Shown here: positions 25,801-40,800 of the stretch, one piece after another
Position numbering within the stretch: position 1 is the first letter of the stretch
How the letters are laid out: the number at the start of each line of letters is the position of its first letter
Source: Bathymodiolus brooksi
Taxonomy: Eukaryota > Mollusca > Bivalvia > Mytilida > Modiolidae
Assembly: GCA_963680875.1 (NCBI GenBank)
Contig: OY804588.1
Location: forward strand, 62,816,397-62,880,396
Direction: 5' to 3'
DNA: 64,000 nucleotides
Position numbers and translations under genes: made by a program
The notes under the pieces: generated by a model
The model's input: only the letters and a program-made list of their open reading frames with translations
Databases searched by the model: none
Told to the model about the DNA's origin: nothing

Positions 25801-28800
25801 ACAAATGAAGTTTCATAAACACATGTGCGATATGCGTGATTTGTTACGTTTTAAAGCGTATTTCCAGTTCAATATTACATTTTAGTTCACTAATATTTTT
25901 TATACGTTCAGTAATTTTTTTTATTTTAATCTTCGTAGAAAACCCAGTTAAAACCCTTTTGGTTGTAGAAATACGTACTAAATAATTTTTATACGTTCAG
26001 TAATTTTTTTTATTTTAATCTTCGTAGAAAACCCAGTTAAAACCCTTTTGGTTGTAGAAATACGTACTAAATAATTTTTATACGGTCATTGAAGAATTTG
26101 ATTAAAAATTAACGAAACAAATATTTATAAACAGATCATTCAAAGAAGTACTACATGTCCAAAAGTCACTAAATTTATGGATATATTTTGGAAATTAGCG
26201 GCTAATCTGCAGAAAGTTTAGAAACGTGAAAGGAAATAAAGAATTAACCTTTATCATGATTTTACCCCTACAAATGTTTGACATTACACAGTATCTGACC
26301 AAAATCAAATGTCACCAGTTTATTTATTTATTCAAATTCAAATCTTAATTGGCTTTCAACCCAATAGATTTGTGACTAAATACAGCCAAAAAACCCCCAA
26401 AGTTATAGGTTTTTGTTTGCAATTTTAAAGAAAATTATTTTCATCTATAACGGAATTACGTAACAAGCCAAGTGTGTGAAACAGTTTACTTGAATTGTTA
26501 ATTTTTTTCAATACGAGAGGTTAAAGTCCAAAACACAAAATAAACCAATAATCAATTTGAAGTCTGCTCTTTACCAACTAAACCCGCGCTTGCAAAGTCC
26601 GTGCTTCAAAACCCAGCGCCTGCGGTTTAACTTATAAACAAAAAATACATTTATGAAGTAGCCCGTATTTACGAAAAATTCAATACATACTGAATTCGAC
26701 CCAACAGAAGAAAAAAAATGAGAAATTAAAATTAAACAAGATAAAGTTCAGTTGCGGTTTCAACAAAATTCTTAATCTAGAACTCGAGGTCATAAAGTAG
26801 AACTTTCTAAAACAAACGAAAACGATAACTAGACAGACATTCTTTGGCAATGAAAAGCAACAAACAGTCAAATATTAACAGCAAGAGGATACAAAATTAA
26901 TTGTCAAAAATACATCCTTCAGTAACAATAATTACGGCTTACGATATTAAAAGTCAACAGGTAGAACAGGTAACGCTAGTCTCTTAATTGGTGGTAAAAT
27001 ATCAATCGGCGCACAAGTGACCTAGAGCCATAAAATTTAATCCCCACCACCTTGTTTTATGGTCCTTTTTAGGTCTATCACAGTGGGTTTATGTCCGTGA
27101 TGATATGTCTAAAGGATTAAAAATTATGTTTCTCGGAGTGATCAATCACGGTATGTCCCTTTCTGTACTGTAGATGCTTCAGATATTTATCCATCCTCAT
27201 TGGTATTTTATACTCGACACCGGGTTAATACTACAATCTACGAACTGTTTATTTACATACAGACATGTGTAAACGTTAACACATATCCAATTAAAAAATA
27301 AACTTTGAACTAGAGTAGCTTTCCTCCGTTGTTGCAATCTGATTTGAGGTCTGGCAAATAATAATTACAGCCTTTACTTTCTTCAGTTTTTGACTAACAG
27401 TGGCAATTTACGTTTGTGCTATATTTTCATTCCCTACTGTACTGTACTGTACTCCTATATATAGTTGAACCATTGAGTAAATTGACAGACATCGTTCTTC
27501 TGCTGAAGATCACACAAATATGAGTTATTACAATTTGTGTGGTATTGGATCACAACACAGTAATATTTCAAAAGGAAAAGGGGGGTGGGGGTACATATAT
27601 AAATCACTGGTATGCAAGACTCCAATAGTCAAGGTAGACAGAAACAAAAATGTGACATTGAATAGATGTCCTTACGGTAGTTATGAATAAAAAAAGAAAA
27701 GGAAGAGAAGTAAAGCAGTACATGCACAGTAACAGATTTGTTTATCTTTCTGTTACTCTACTATATCTTCTTCCTGAGGTTTGAACTTCCACTTTATCAA
27801 GGCGGGGGGGGGGGCTTGTCTTTATCGTGAACGTATGGTAGTTGGATTTACAACTACCTATGCAATCAGTGCCTATCACCACTAACGTTGTGAGTTCGAA
27901 TCCTTCTCAGGTGAGGTGTACTTGATACAACATTATGTGATAAAGTTTGTCAGTGACTTGCGGCAGGTTTGGTTTTCACCGGGTACTCCGGTTTTCTCCA
28001 ACAATAAAACTGACCGCCACGATATAACTGAAATATTGTTGAAAAGGGCATTAACCACCATAAACAACCAACCAATCTTCAATAAAGAAATGGAAAGTTT
28101 GTCTAAGGTTTTGACAGGAATATTATTTTTTGGTGCATTTTTTTTTAGAATATTTCAGCAAGAATAATCATATTATTATATTTTCTTATTTTATTTGTAG
28201 GGTCCCCAGAAAGACCGATCACAGCTTCTGATATTAGATCGAGGATTTGATCCGATCACACCTCTGTTACATGACTTACATTTCCAAGCCATGGCTTATG
28301 ATTTGCTGCCCATTGAAAATGATGTTTATAAGTAAGTTTCTATAATTAGAAAGTCAAGAAAATTTATTTTGAGTGTTGACACAACGAAAGGTCAAAATGG
28401 CTGTTCCAGTTTACTTCCTATTGAATGATAGGCAATCTGAATATATGTATCTTGCATTGGGAGTTTAGATTAAATCTTTTAGGGAACAATGTTTAGTGTG
28501 TATTTCATGAATATAATGGGCATTTTTACATCTTTTTGGGAAAATATTTAAGAAAATACAATTTAATAATACCCATTGTAATATTACAACAGATCATAGT
28601 GAACATGAATTGTTTCCTCTAAATTAAGATAGGAAAAATGTTCTTTTGTATAGTGCAGTAGTCCCCCGCCCCCCCTCCCCCTCCTGTAAGATCTGTCTTA
28701 GGCTAGATTTTAGATGTGCTGATTTTTCGTAAAATACTACTCAACTGTCCCCCTCAACAGAGGTCACCCCTCTTGCAATGCCATTTTTTCATTTCAGAAG

Positions 28801-31800
28801 GAGTGTCCTGACAAGAGGAAAACTAATGTATATGTAGAAAAAAAAATTTTGTATTTAAAATAAAAATATTTTACAAGATTTACAAGAATACATATGTAAT
28901 AAATATAGATAAAACCTTTTTAAATGTTCATCTTTGTATATTTTATAGATATGAAAATAATGTAGGAAACGATGTAGTTGAAAAAGAGGCTCTGTTAGAT
29001 GAGACTGATGAATTGTGGGTAGAACTTAGACATCAACATATTGCTATAGTATCACAGTAAGTACATAAACTTTCATTCTGTAAGAAATGCACACTTTGTT
29101 TTTCCAAAAAAAAAATTCAGTTCTACCCAATTTTATCATAACTCCCCTTTCCAGCTGACAATGTTAATATTATTTCATGCAAATTCATTGTAACGTAAAT
29201 TCATGGATTTCGGTCTGCAGTTAGCACACGTATATATCTATATTTATATATAAATATATTCATGGTGAAACATATTAAACATATAAATGACCCACAAAAT
29301 TCATGCGAAATGGTATACCACAATTAATAATGAATGTTACTGTCGGTTCTGTCAATAATTTTACCCTACTCTTTTTCAGACGAACTGTTACATTGCCCGT
29401 CAGTTTCCATTTTATATGTCTTTCACTGCATCGTTAGCGTAATCTTTAGCGTGTATGCCTTGAGTGTGGTGCATTGTGAGTTCAGGTCATGTTTGGGTCA
29501 AACTAAAGACTATAAAATTGGTGTATGCTGCTTCTCCTTTAGCATGTAGAATTAAGATGTAAGAGCAAGTACTGGTTGGTCTCTGAATCAGGATAATGTG
29601 TCAGAGTGTGCCTACATGTCTATCCCCCAGACTGTTGTTTCAGTGAGTTAGCAATATAAAAATCCTGTTAAGCATAGTTCAGAACCTGGTTGGGTCAGAT
29701 CAAAGACTATAAAATTGGTGTATGCTGCTTGTTCTCTTAGCATGCAACATTAAGGAATAAGAGCAAAGAGTTAATATATGTGAAAATCCAGCTGTGTGTT
29801 GATTTAGTACAAAGCGGACATCATCAGCTCATTGAAATGAATCTTGTTCTCACAATTTTACCTGACAGTTCTTTAATTTTGTCTTCTACTTTAAAAATTT
29901 TCCAGGCAAGTCACAAAACAGTTGAAGCAGTTTGCCAAAGATAAGAAAATGACAGATGGAGACAAGGCTAATATCAAAGACTTATCTCAGATGTTAAAGA
30001 AAATGCCCCAGTATCAAAAAGAATTAAGTAAATACTCGACACATTTACACTTAGCTGAAGATTGCATGAGAATCTACCAGAAACATGTGGATAGATTGTG
30101 TAAAGTAGAACAGGTAAGCTGGGTTATCTCCCTTTGTATAAGGTAACAATGGTACCATCTCTGCATACTGCTTACCTGATCTTTGTCAACTACATGTATA
30201 AAGATTGAAATAAATAAGAAAGAATATGGACATGTAAGATTAATAACTAAGTATCAAACTTATATTAACGATCAGTTTAAAACCCTCACAACCGGATTTA
30301 CATATTATTTTGACTGAAATAAACAGTCACCTCACTAACATGATCAGCGACGACTCAAAGTTTATCCCATCTTATCAGTTTACCAGTATTTAATGATCAC
30401 TTTTCATTCTAAGCATTAAAAAAATCATCAGAAATTAAATTCATGGTTGTACCAATTAAGTTATCATATTATTGAATAATTATGTAACTAATTAACTATC
30501 AATCGTCACAAAAACACTGCAACTTTACAAGTGGACTGCCATTTTTTCCAATAAGTTACCTTCTGTTATTAAACAGTAATATGCAAATCATCACAGATCG
30601 AAGTTCACAATCCTAATAGATAGATCTTAAATAAAAGGTTAATTGTCATATGCAATCATTTTTCCTCTGTTCCAAAAGTGACTGTTGAATACAAGTTTGA
30701 CCGTATGTTTGCTTTAGTTGGTAGCTGATAAAACCTTACATATATCATATAATAAAGAAAGAATTTAGATGTAAGTAAAGCTGAAAGGTAATTTATCTGC
30801 CATATCTACATTGGTGGTGCTTGCCTCTAACATGGTAGATCGTGTGTTCTAATCCCGGTCAGGCCAGACCAAAGATTATAAAATTGGTATATTTGTTTCT
30901 TGTCCGCTAAACATGCAGCATAAAGGACTAAGAGTAGAGACTGGTTGGCTAGAAATCAAGATCATGTGTCTGTGTTAAGCGACATGTCTACCCACAGACT
31001 GTTGTTTCAGTGAGCTAGCACTATAAAAATCCAGCTAAGCATGTCGGTCTAGTACAAAGCGGACATCTTCATCTAATTGAATGTGACTTGTTCTCGCCAA
31101 GATTTAGCTGAAAATTGCTCACCTGGGGTAAAACAACAATCACTCATTATAAACAATTTATATCATATGTTATGCTAAGTTTGTACATGTTTTCCGTCAA
31201 TTAGACCCAGTTTTACTGGGTTTTTTCCTTATATTTTTCAGGATTTAGCCATGGGAACAGATGCTGATGGGGAGAAGATAAAAGATCACATGAGAAATAT
31301 TGTACCCATTTTACTGGACCAAAATATTACAGCGTACGATAAAATTAGGATCATATTATTGTACATAATACATAAGGGAGGTAAGAAAAATTCAATCTAA
31401 TTAAATCAGGGCTAATGGTTACAGGTTATGGTATTTAATACCACTTTCAACTATATTTCAGTTACATACCAAAAGATGTCTCAGTTTTGTTCTCCACATG
31501 ATTAGAATTTGAGGGTCATGCTAGGTGGCGTTATTGGTATTTAATGTCATTTTCTGCAATTTTCCCAGCTTTTTATGTATATTTTTGTCTTGACCACAAA
31601 CTTTAAAATATGAAATAAAGGTAAGAACAGGTATTCATTAACCGGATGAGGTGGTGGACAGTTTCTTGGCAGACATCCAGTCAACTACTCCACTCTCTCG
31701 ATACCGATTCTCTTCTACGGCGTAGTGAAACAGAAAAAATACAGTATTCTAGGACGAGATCGAGATTGAATTACATCAGCAGCATGGGTCACTAATTTGC

Positions 31801-34800
31801 AGCCATGACCGAATTATAGAGTAGAGTTAGAGTTTGTGCTTTTATATTATCAACATTAATTTTTAGCTCACCTTGCCAAAGGCAATGTGAGCTTTTGCCA
31901 TCACTTGGCGTCCGTTGTCTGTCGTCTGTCGTCCGTTAACTTTTCACATTTTAATCTTCTCCTCTGAAACCCCATAGCCAAATGAGCTGAAACTTAGTAT
32001 GAAGCATCTATGGAAGGTCCTCTATAAAGTTTGATCACTTAGTCCCGATCCATTAACAAACATCGCCGCTACAGGCAATTCTTGTTTCTGATTGGCTGAT
32101 TTTAAAATTCTTCTCCTCTGAAACCGTTTGGCCAAATTAACCGTAACTTGGTAGGAAGCATCTTTGGAAGGTCCTCTGTAAAGATTGCTTAGTTCATCCC
32201 GATCCGTTAACAAACATGGCCGCCACAGACAATTCTTGTTTCTGATTGGTTGATTTCTAAAAACATTTCTCCTCTGAAACCGCTTAGCCAAATAAACTGA
32301 AACTTGGTAGGTATCATCTATGGGTGGTCCTCTATAAAGATTGCTCAATTTGTCCCGATCCATTAACAAACATGGCCACCACAGGCGATTCTTATTTCTG
32401 ATTGGCTGAATTTTTAAATTCTTCTCCTCTGAAACTGTTTGGCCAAATGAACCGAAACTTGGTGGGAAGCATCTATGGCAGGTCCTCTGAAGATTGCTAA
32501 TTTTGTCCCGATCCATTAACAAACATGACCACCACAGGCAATTCTTGTTTCTGATTGGTCGATTTCTAAAAATCTTCTCCTCTGAAACCGCTTTGCTAAA
32601 TGAACCGAAACTTGGTAGGAAGCATCTTTGGAAGGTCCTCTATATGTATTGCTCATTTCGTCCCCATCCATTAATAAACATGGCTGCCACAGGCAGTTCT
32701 TTTTTCTGATTGGTCGATTTCTAAAAATCTTCTCCTCTGAAACTGCTTTGCCAAATGAACCGAAACGTGATAGGAAGGATCTATGGAAGATCCTCTATAG
32801 GGATTGCTCGTTTCATTTTGATCCGTAGACAAACATGGTCGCCATAGGCAATGCTTGTTTCTGATTGGTCGATTTCTGAATTTTTTTTCTCTGAAACTGC
32901 TTAGCCAAATGAACCGAAACTTTGTAGGAAACATATATGGAAGGTACTCTATAAAGTTTGCTAATTTTGTCCCGATCCGTTAACAAACATGGCTGCCATA
33001 GGCAATTCTTGTTTCTGGTTGGTCGATTTCTAAAAATCTTCTTCTCTGAAACTGCTTAGCCAAATGAACCGAAATTTGGTGGGAAGCACCTATGGAAGGT
33101 TCTGTATTAAGTTTCCTCAAAGCAGAATGAAAGGTGAGCGACACAGGCTCAGCCAACTGAGCCTCTAGTTACAGATTGAAATGAAATGCACAATTTTATG
33201 TTAATTTAGCAAATTTTATTGTGCTCGACTTTTATTAAAAAAACATTATCTTGCTCAAAATCCTACGTCCTTACTTTAGGAAATGTTATAATAACTAATA
33301 TATGTCACTAACTGTCCAATATATTAAATGCAGACACTTATAAACAAACAATATTCAAACATAGATTGAGTGAGTGAGTGATTGTTGTGGAATGCCAACT
33401 GAGCATATTTCATCTTTATCATGGCAAGAACAAGTTAATTTTCAATGAGATGATAATGAGGTCTGCTATGTACTAGACCAACACGCTGAATTGGATTTTT
33501 ATAGTGCTAGCTCACTGAAACAACAGTCTGTGGATAGACATGTCGCCCCACTCGGACACATTATTCTGATTTCGAGCCAGCCAATCTTTGCTCTTTCTCT
33601 TTAATGCTGCGTGCTTTGCAGAGAAGCAACAAATACCATTTTTATAGTCTTTGGTTTGATCCGATTGAGGTTCAAACCCATGACCTACCGCACTCGAGGC
33701 GAGCATGCTAACCATTACACCACCGATGCAGTTAAACATAGATTGAAATTGAAATTGAAATCGGTGGTTTTTGAAAAAAATTTAAATTCGATTTGGGTTA
33801 CATTTGATAGAAGAACATTATTATTCACACTTCCATTTTATACACTTTAGATGAAGAAGGTAAGAAAATCTTTGCAAAATTCTAACACAAACTTGAAAAA
33901 AAAACCGATCCATAAAAAATATATTTAAAAACAAAGTACCTTAGATCTGCTTTTATATCCATGCACGTATATATATTTATATATTCATTAGTATGGTAGG
34001 TATACGTTTTAACTATATCTTTCTTCCATATTGAACTATGATTAAATGTATGATTCTTTACAAACTATATCTACTTGGTAATGGACTCTTCCATGGATAA
34101 GGGCTTCAATGATAATGTTTTAATTGTAAAATGTTAGAATATCAAAAATAATTATAATTATGAAGTGACTTAATGAACATGCAGTTAGCAGGAATTTTTG
34201 ATTTTAATGTAATTTTGTACCTTGATTAGATTTAGGTTTGGTTTATGGTGTTAAACACCACTTTCAACAATATTTCAGTTTTATTGATGGAGGAAACCGG
34301 AGAAAACCACCGACCTATTGCAAGGCACTGACAAATTTTCTCACATAATGTTGTATCAAGTACACCCCGCCATGAACGTGGTTCGAACTCACAACTTTAG
34401 TGGTGATAGGCACTGATTGCACAAGTAGTAGGATTTCCAACTAACATACGATCACAACCTTGATGGTCTCTGAAGATTTAGGTTGTTGCAAGAATTTAAT
34501 TTAATTTGGTACATTGAAGATTAAGGTCGCAGGCTAAAACGTTAGAACAGTTGATGGTAATTATACAAACGTTGATTTGTAGTCACTGAAATAATGAACT
34601 ATTAATTGCAATACGAATAAATAAATAAAAACAACATGACCATGAACAACTACAGATTCTACGACGAGGATGCCATTTTCCTCACGCTCGCTTTGTAGAT
34701 AAATATCAGTTGAACTTCATCTCAACATCGGATAAGTAAAGGTGAAATTACAATCATCCCATTGTATTAATTTTGTAGTAAAAAATTGTCTGCCCATTCT

Positions 34801-37800
34801 GGGTATTGTACTAAAAAATTGAAAATTAATTGGGAATTTTAACAAAACTGTCGCAGATTTAAAATGACCTGTTGAAATATAAAATATGGATGACAAATAT
34901 CACTATTATATTTGGAGCAAAATTATGCTGTACTAATTTCACCATTTTTTTTTAAACTTGCCTCTAATGCTACTGCAAGTTGACCTAATACCACTTTTAA
35001 AGGTCAATTTATGTAATTACTCTTATTGTCAGTAATTTGAACTGTCTGTCTGTCTTGACCTTCATATATATATTTTTGAAAGGTTTGGTATTAGTAATTG
35101 TATGAATATTGATGAAATCCTAGCTTCAACAAATTTCTAGAACCTGAAAAGATAAGTGACCACCTTCAATAAGTTATGTACAGTTAAGCTTGTATTCAAA
35201 GGTCACCTTTGGGACAATGGAAAAATGATCGGGTAAGACAAGTGACTGTTATTTAAAATCAATCGATCTGGATTGTCAGTTGATTGTTTATTTGAGTTAA
35301 AGTAACACGTAAATCAGGTCAGGAGGGTTTTAAACTGGCTGCTTAAAGCAGGTGACTGATAATTCAAGGGAACAGTTAGGGCATGTTTGACTACTGTATA
35401 TATTTAGCAGACAGGACATCACCTTTTAATATTTATATATTTCTGTTTATAAGGTAATGGGAAGAATGTATTAGTCACCCAATGTGTTACAGACACAATA
35501 TATATATATATTCTCTCCCCATATTGACTTTTTTTACTCCAAATTTAGCTTTATATTGAAACTACTCTCTGTGTATAGACAATTACACAGCTTCCATGTG
35601 ATGTGGCTTATCCAATCAGATTATAGTATTTTTTAGATGGAAGGATTTTGGTGAATATGGTTTGAAGCAGAAAGCAAAAATTTACAGAGTAAAATATTTT
35701 GTGAGATAACCTTGCCTATTGATTGTTGATATTTAACTTGTTTTTTTTATAAGACATTTTTGGACTACTTATTTACCGTATTTTACGGACTATAGGTCGA
35801 TGGGGACGGTAGGTCGAATTGCTGCTTTTCGGCTAAATTTGTTGGGAAATACTAAGATAGGTCGAAGCATTCCATAGGTCGAGGATGCCGATGACAACTT
35901 GGGTAAGTATCGTCACATCAAACTTTTTTTGTGTTTTTTTTTTACATCGGTAAACATTTGTCCTACAACGATGTTCTTCGGTAAGTATATGTAAGTATTA
36001 ACTCAAGAATACTATTCTTATGTGTCATAAACGAAATAATTATGAAAATTAAATTAAATAAAATTTTGTTTTTAAACTTGTTTTTTTATGAGGAGTCTGG
36101 TTTGTAAAGCCAGACATCGATGACATTCAAATCAGGCCATCTGTGGGTGTCACAATAGATGGTAAACGGATGTTCATACAATAAAATAATCAAGCTGTCA
36201 AAACAATGTATCACCTTGTGCAGTTTTATTGACATACCTTTAAACTGTGTTTAATTAGTAGTACACAAATTATGTGATCGTCTCGGTCCAGTAAATTTTC
36301 AATCAGCTGATCAGGATAATTAAGTGCCGACTGATGTTCACCTGTGTTGATTATCTCATGGTGATTATTTTATTTGTTCCTAATTGACCAATTCAAGTGT
36401 AGAACATTCTAGTTTAACGAAATCGATAATTATTTTCCAGTATATTTAGTATAAAAAGCTTGTTCTCCACGTGTATTCAAATTATTGTGAGATGTAATGC
36501 AACCGCCATTTTTTACTACAACCCTGTGCGCATGCTCGTGTTAGATGGAAAACCTATATAGCTATATTTAGATATTTTGTGACAATAATTTTATATTGTA
36601 AAACGAACCACCCTGTGATTTTTTTTCAACAACATACATTTTTTATAGTATATATTTTATTATACAATTCAATATTGAACTGATTTTCGCTAACACTTCA
36701 ATCATTGAATATTATTGATTTTTTTCGGATGTTGAACATTTTCCCCCCGGAATTGCACCCCTTGTTAGTATACTTTTATTCCCCAAGAACATCGATGATT
36801 TCAGTCTTCTTATTCAGAAAAAAAACCTACAGCAAATCCAAGGTATACTGTAAACAAAATCGTCATTTTTATCGAGATTTTTTTTTAGGGATTCCAGATT
36901 TTTTTAACTTCATCCTTGTATAGGTCGATGTGGACGATAGGTCGAAGCAAGTGTGTTGAGGGAAAAAAATATCGACCTATCGTCCGTAAAATACGGTAAG
37001 TTTGATTCTTGAATAATAAAAAGCCATCAATTAAAATTGCATCCTATTCCTATGGCATGTTATCTTCACTCAGCTACTTAACTTGGCTTTAACTATTTAC
37101 AAGATGAAAGTTTCTTCCTTTAAAATCAAATTTTCCCTCTGTATTGTTTTAATCCTTACAATTAAGAATTTAAAATATTTTAAAAATGACTTTTATATAT
37201 ATACTAACACATTAACGGGACGGAATTTAATTTTGTGTCTTTTTACAATACTATTTTTTCAATTATACATTTTTGGAGATTATATATACATTATGCGTAC
37301 ATTGTACATTGTAAGTTAATTTGTACGAGCTTTAGAAACAGGTAGAAATGTGAGCCTTTGTGTTAATCCTGCAATGTCAAAAGGTCCAAAACAGTTGCCA
37401 AATTGTCTGAAAATAGCTGAAACAAGCATCATTATAATAGTTTTCAAATGTGCCCTCTGTGATGTCTGCTTACTGTTCCTGTTTCTTTCTGTTGCTCTAC
37501 ATGAATCAGGTACCAGAAAAGCTTTATTAGGTCCATGACTAAATAACACTGAAGTTTATTTGACCCCCTTTATTAGTACTCAAGATCACATAATTGCAGC
37601 ATAAAGTTGAGGAATTAGTTGAAACATAGCTTATGATGAGGTGCACTTGACCTGGTTGTCATGGTAAATCATGACCTGGGCCTGTATGCATAAAACATCT
37701 TAAATATCCCTTAAACTAAGATTCCACTAAGGAATCCCTTAGTTAAGTGATGATATTAAGTAGTATGCACATAACTACTTAAGTTTGGACATAGCTTATC

Positions 37801-40800
37801 GGAACACTTCTCCATTTACCGTTTAATATTATATTTACTCATCCTTGGTAATTTTGCTTTAATTTTTCAATAGATAGATAATGCACGCTTTTATTACTTT
37901 GTGCGGGTAAACATTCAAGGTCGGGTATGTTTGAATGTTACTATTCGTGACTGTTGAAAATAAAAAATGTCTAAACGGAAGCCAAATTGGACAGATAGAG
38001 AAAAGGTTGTATTGTTGGAAGAGTACGAGAAGAGAAAAATTATTTTGAAAGCAAAGTTTTCCTCGTCGATAACTTCTGGGGACAAAAATAGGGCATGGCA
38101 GGAAATTGTAAACATAGTAAATGCCGGGAATTCCGTAAAAAGAGACATTAAAGAAATACAGAAAAAATGGGACAATATATGTGCTACTGCAAATACTGAG
38201 GTTTCATTACATCTAAATCTTTCAATTAATTCCAAATCATCATATATTTCTAATGGATTAGTTCTATCTCTAAAGATACGTTCCCTTCTCATAGCCCTCC
38301 TAACTTCTAGCATTCGATACCGGTTAACGTGAAACATTATAGTGACAATTTTTTATTTTGAAATGAATTTATATGGGCAGACCTGTACAAAGAATCAATG
38401 AAAATGTTACATAGCATGAATTGCACGCTTTTCATAAGATACTATACATGTATGTACAGGTATGTGGACATTTTTAATCAACGAATATTGATATTTTTGA
38501 CACAATAAATCAAGTAAACTGCCCCGGAAAAGTTACGTATACTTTCTGTTGAGATATGAATTAATTAATAATTAAGAGTCCATAAAAAATATTTCGGACA
38601 ATATACCCATCCGATATTGACGATTTTTCGTTGTTAATTGGTTCGAAGTCGCTGCATTTTACATATTTAAGATACCTCAATAGGTACCTTAGATTTAAGT
38701 GAAAACTTAAGTGTATTTTTATTTTAAGGAGCTTTATGCATACCACTTAAGTGGGATGGGTGGAGCTATTTAAAGCTAAGATTTTGCTACGGAAATTCTT
38801 AGTTTAAGCAGTTTTATGCATACCACTTAGGTAAAATGAGTGGAGTTACCTTAAATCTGATCCATTGGATTCCTTTTTTTTTATTTAATTTTTTTTTTCA
38901 TTTAATTTTATTTTTACCCATACTTAAAGTTTGTGTTGCATGTTATGCTGTATTTTGGGGTATGGTAGTCCCTAATACAATGAAAATATGTGGTATGATA
39001 ATCTGTAATAAGTTGCAGTGTACTATATTTTGTAAAGAAAGATAGTATACATTGATACAAGAAATACTGGTAGTGGTAGTCCGACTACAATAGAAATAAG
39101 GTAAAGAAAATTGAGGATTTATTTTTACAGCACAAATTTTTACAAACTTGCTGTTGTATTTTGTTATAGGTGTGATATTGTAATTTTTGTTGTTTTCCTC
39201 CTGTAGACACACATTCAACGATCATTAGCTTAAAAAAGGTTCGGATTGATTTGGAGATTCTAACTCTACTAGTTTCCAAAGAGGAGACCCAAAAGTGCCC
39301 ACCCCCCCACACACACACACAAAAAAAAGTGGTTTGCTTGTTGCTGTAGTACCGAATACATGTAGCCATCAGGATTTAATAGCCTTTTATTTAAGTAGGG
39401 CTGTCATTTTTTTCGGTAAAATATTATAATTATTTTAGAAAAATACAAATGATTATGCTGTAGTACATATTAATGATTTGTTTGCACTGCTGGAATAGCA
39501 TTAGCTTTGGGCCTACAAATTTCTTCATCAAGAAATGAAGTATGTTTTTACCTTAATTTTCCACAGAAACAGGTAAAAATATGATATTGTCCATGAAAAT
39601 GGAGCACCTATTTATTGCTTTTTGCCATGAATCTGCACAGAAAAGATACAAGTTGGTTATTTTCAGCAAAAAAGATGATAACATAGCAATATTGCATCGA
39701 AGGCGAAGCAATGAGAGGTCTATTTCGAGTAAAATGTATCGGCAACAGTATGTTCAGGAGGATTTATCAAAGTAATGCCAATAAGCGTCATGTTAGATAT
39801 CAATGATAATATGTTTGTATCATGCTTGTCGCTTGATAATAGATATTATTAAACCTCTCTATATATATGTATCTAGGATTGGTTCGATCAGCGATCACAT
39901 GACTTTGACAATTGCAACGTTTCCTTCGACAATCCCAAAAATTCACTGTGCGAGGTAAATAATGATATTGTCACCCTCGACAACCCCAAATTTTTCCCCG
40001 CTAGGTGGCAATAACTGGAAATCGTCTGTTTGTGTAGAAAATATGGCAACTGCAGGTCGGTTTGCCGCTAGCTCAGATATAAGTATCACTTTTTGTCTAT
40101 TGTCAATTTTAGACTTGTCATAAAGGTATCACTTTTTGTCCGTTGTTCGGTTAATAAAAGGATTATGGTCATCTTAGTCGCTAAGAAGGCCATAATTGTA
40201 TATTATCATGTGTAAAAATCAATTGAGAAAATTTACAAATTATAGATAATACGATATTATCAAAACAAACAATAAATGTGTAGAATATTTTTATAGCTTT
40301 TTGCCTTGACTTTGCACTGCATAGAAAAAGATACAAAGTTGTTATTTTCACAAGAAAATATAGAAAAACTAACTTTTTTTACCAATTTTTCAATTCTGAC
40401 TAGTAGCCCCAAATTTTAGTTTACTATACCGACCACCCTGGGACAATTGGTTTTGGTTAGAATAGACAGGTGATCTGGTTAGACAGGGTCAAATGTTCAA
40501 CAGTTTTCAGATATTGGGATCAAATTTGATGTCTGGTTTATGTAAGGTTCGGGTTTAGCAGAGTTCGGTTTACATAGTATTCAGGCGACCGTTTCACTAA
40601 AGTGATCGTAAATCGTAAGTCTAAAATCACTCTTAAGATTTCCTTACGTGCACGTATGCGTGCATTTCACTAAGCTAGTCCTAAACTTAATAGTTACAAC
40701 TTACAACTTGCAACTTGTGACAAGTAATATCTCCTATAATGGAGGTAAAAAGATATATTGTATCATACATTGTATATACCCAACAGCTGGGAAGCTGATT

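Larger units (their letters stand above)
37678..38826. mobile_element. PIF/Harbinger deletion derivative
   Basis: The element keeps the 5' ends of two Harbinger genes pointing at each other (next two entries). GTATGCATAAAAC at 37684-37696 is matched by inverse GTTTTATGCATAC at 38811-38823, with another near-copy at 38731-38743; runs of cttaag and ttaaactaag lie in both ends. The exact outer ends and the 3-bp target duplication could not be fixed. Confidence 0.7.

Noticed and set aside
32022..32934. Open frames of up to 166 codons on both strands
   Set aside because: Read-through of the 155-bp satellite in 31865-33170.
37967..38332. Intact 121-codon host Myb gene
   Set aside because: The second half is antisense transposase, and Harbinger-type ends surround it, so it is a truncated transposon gene.
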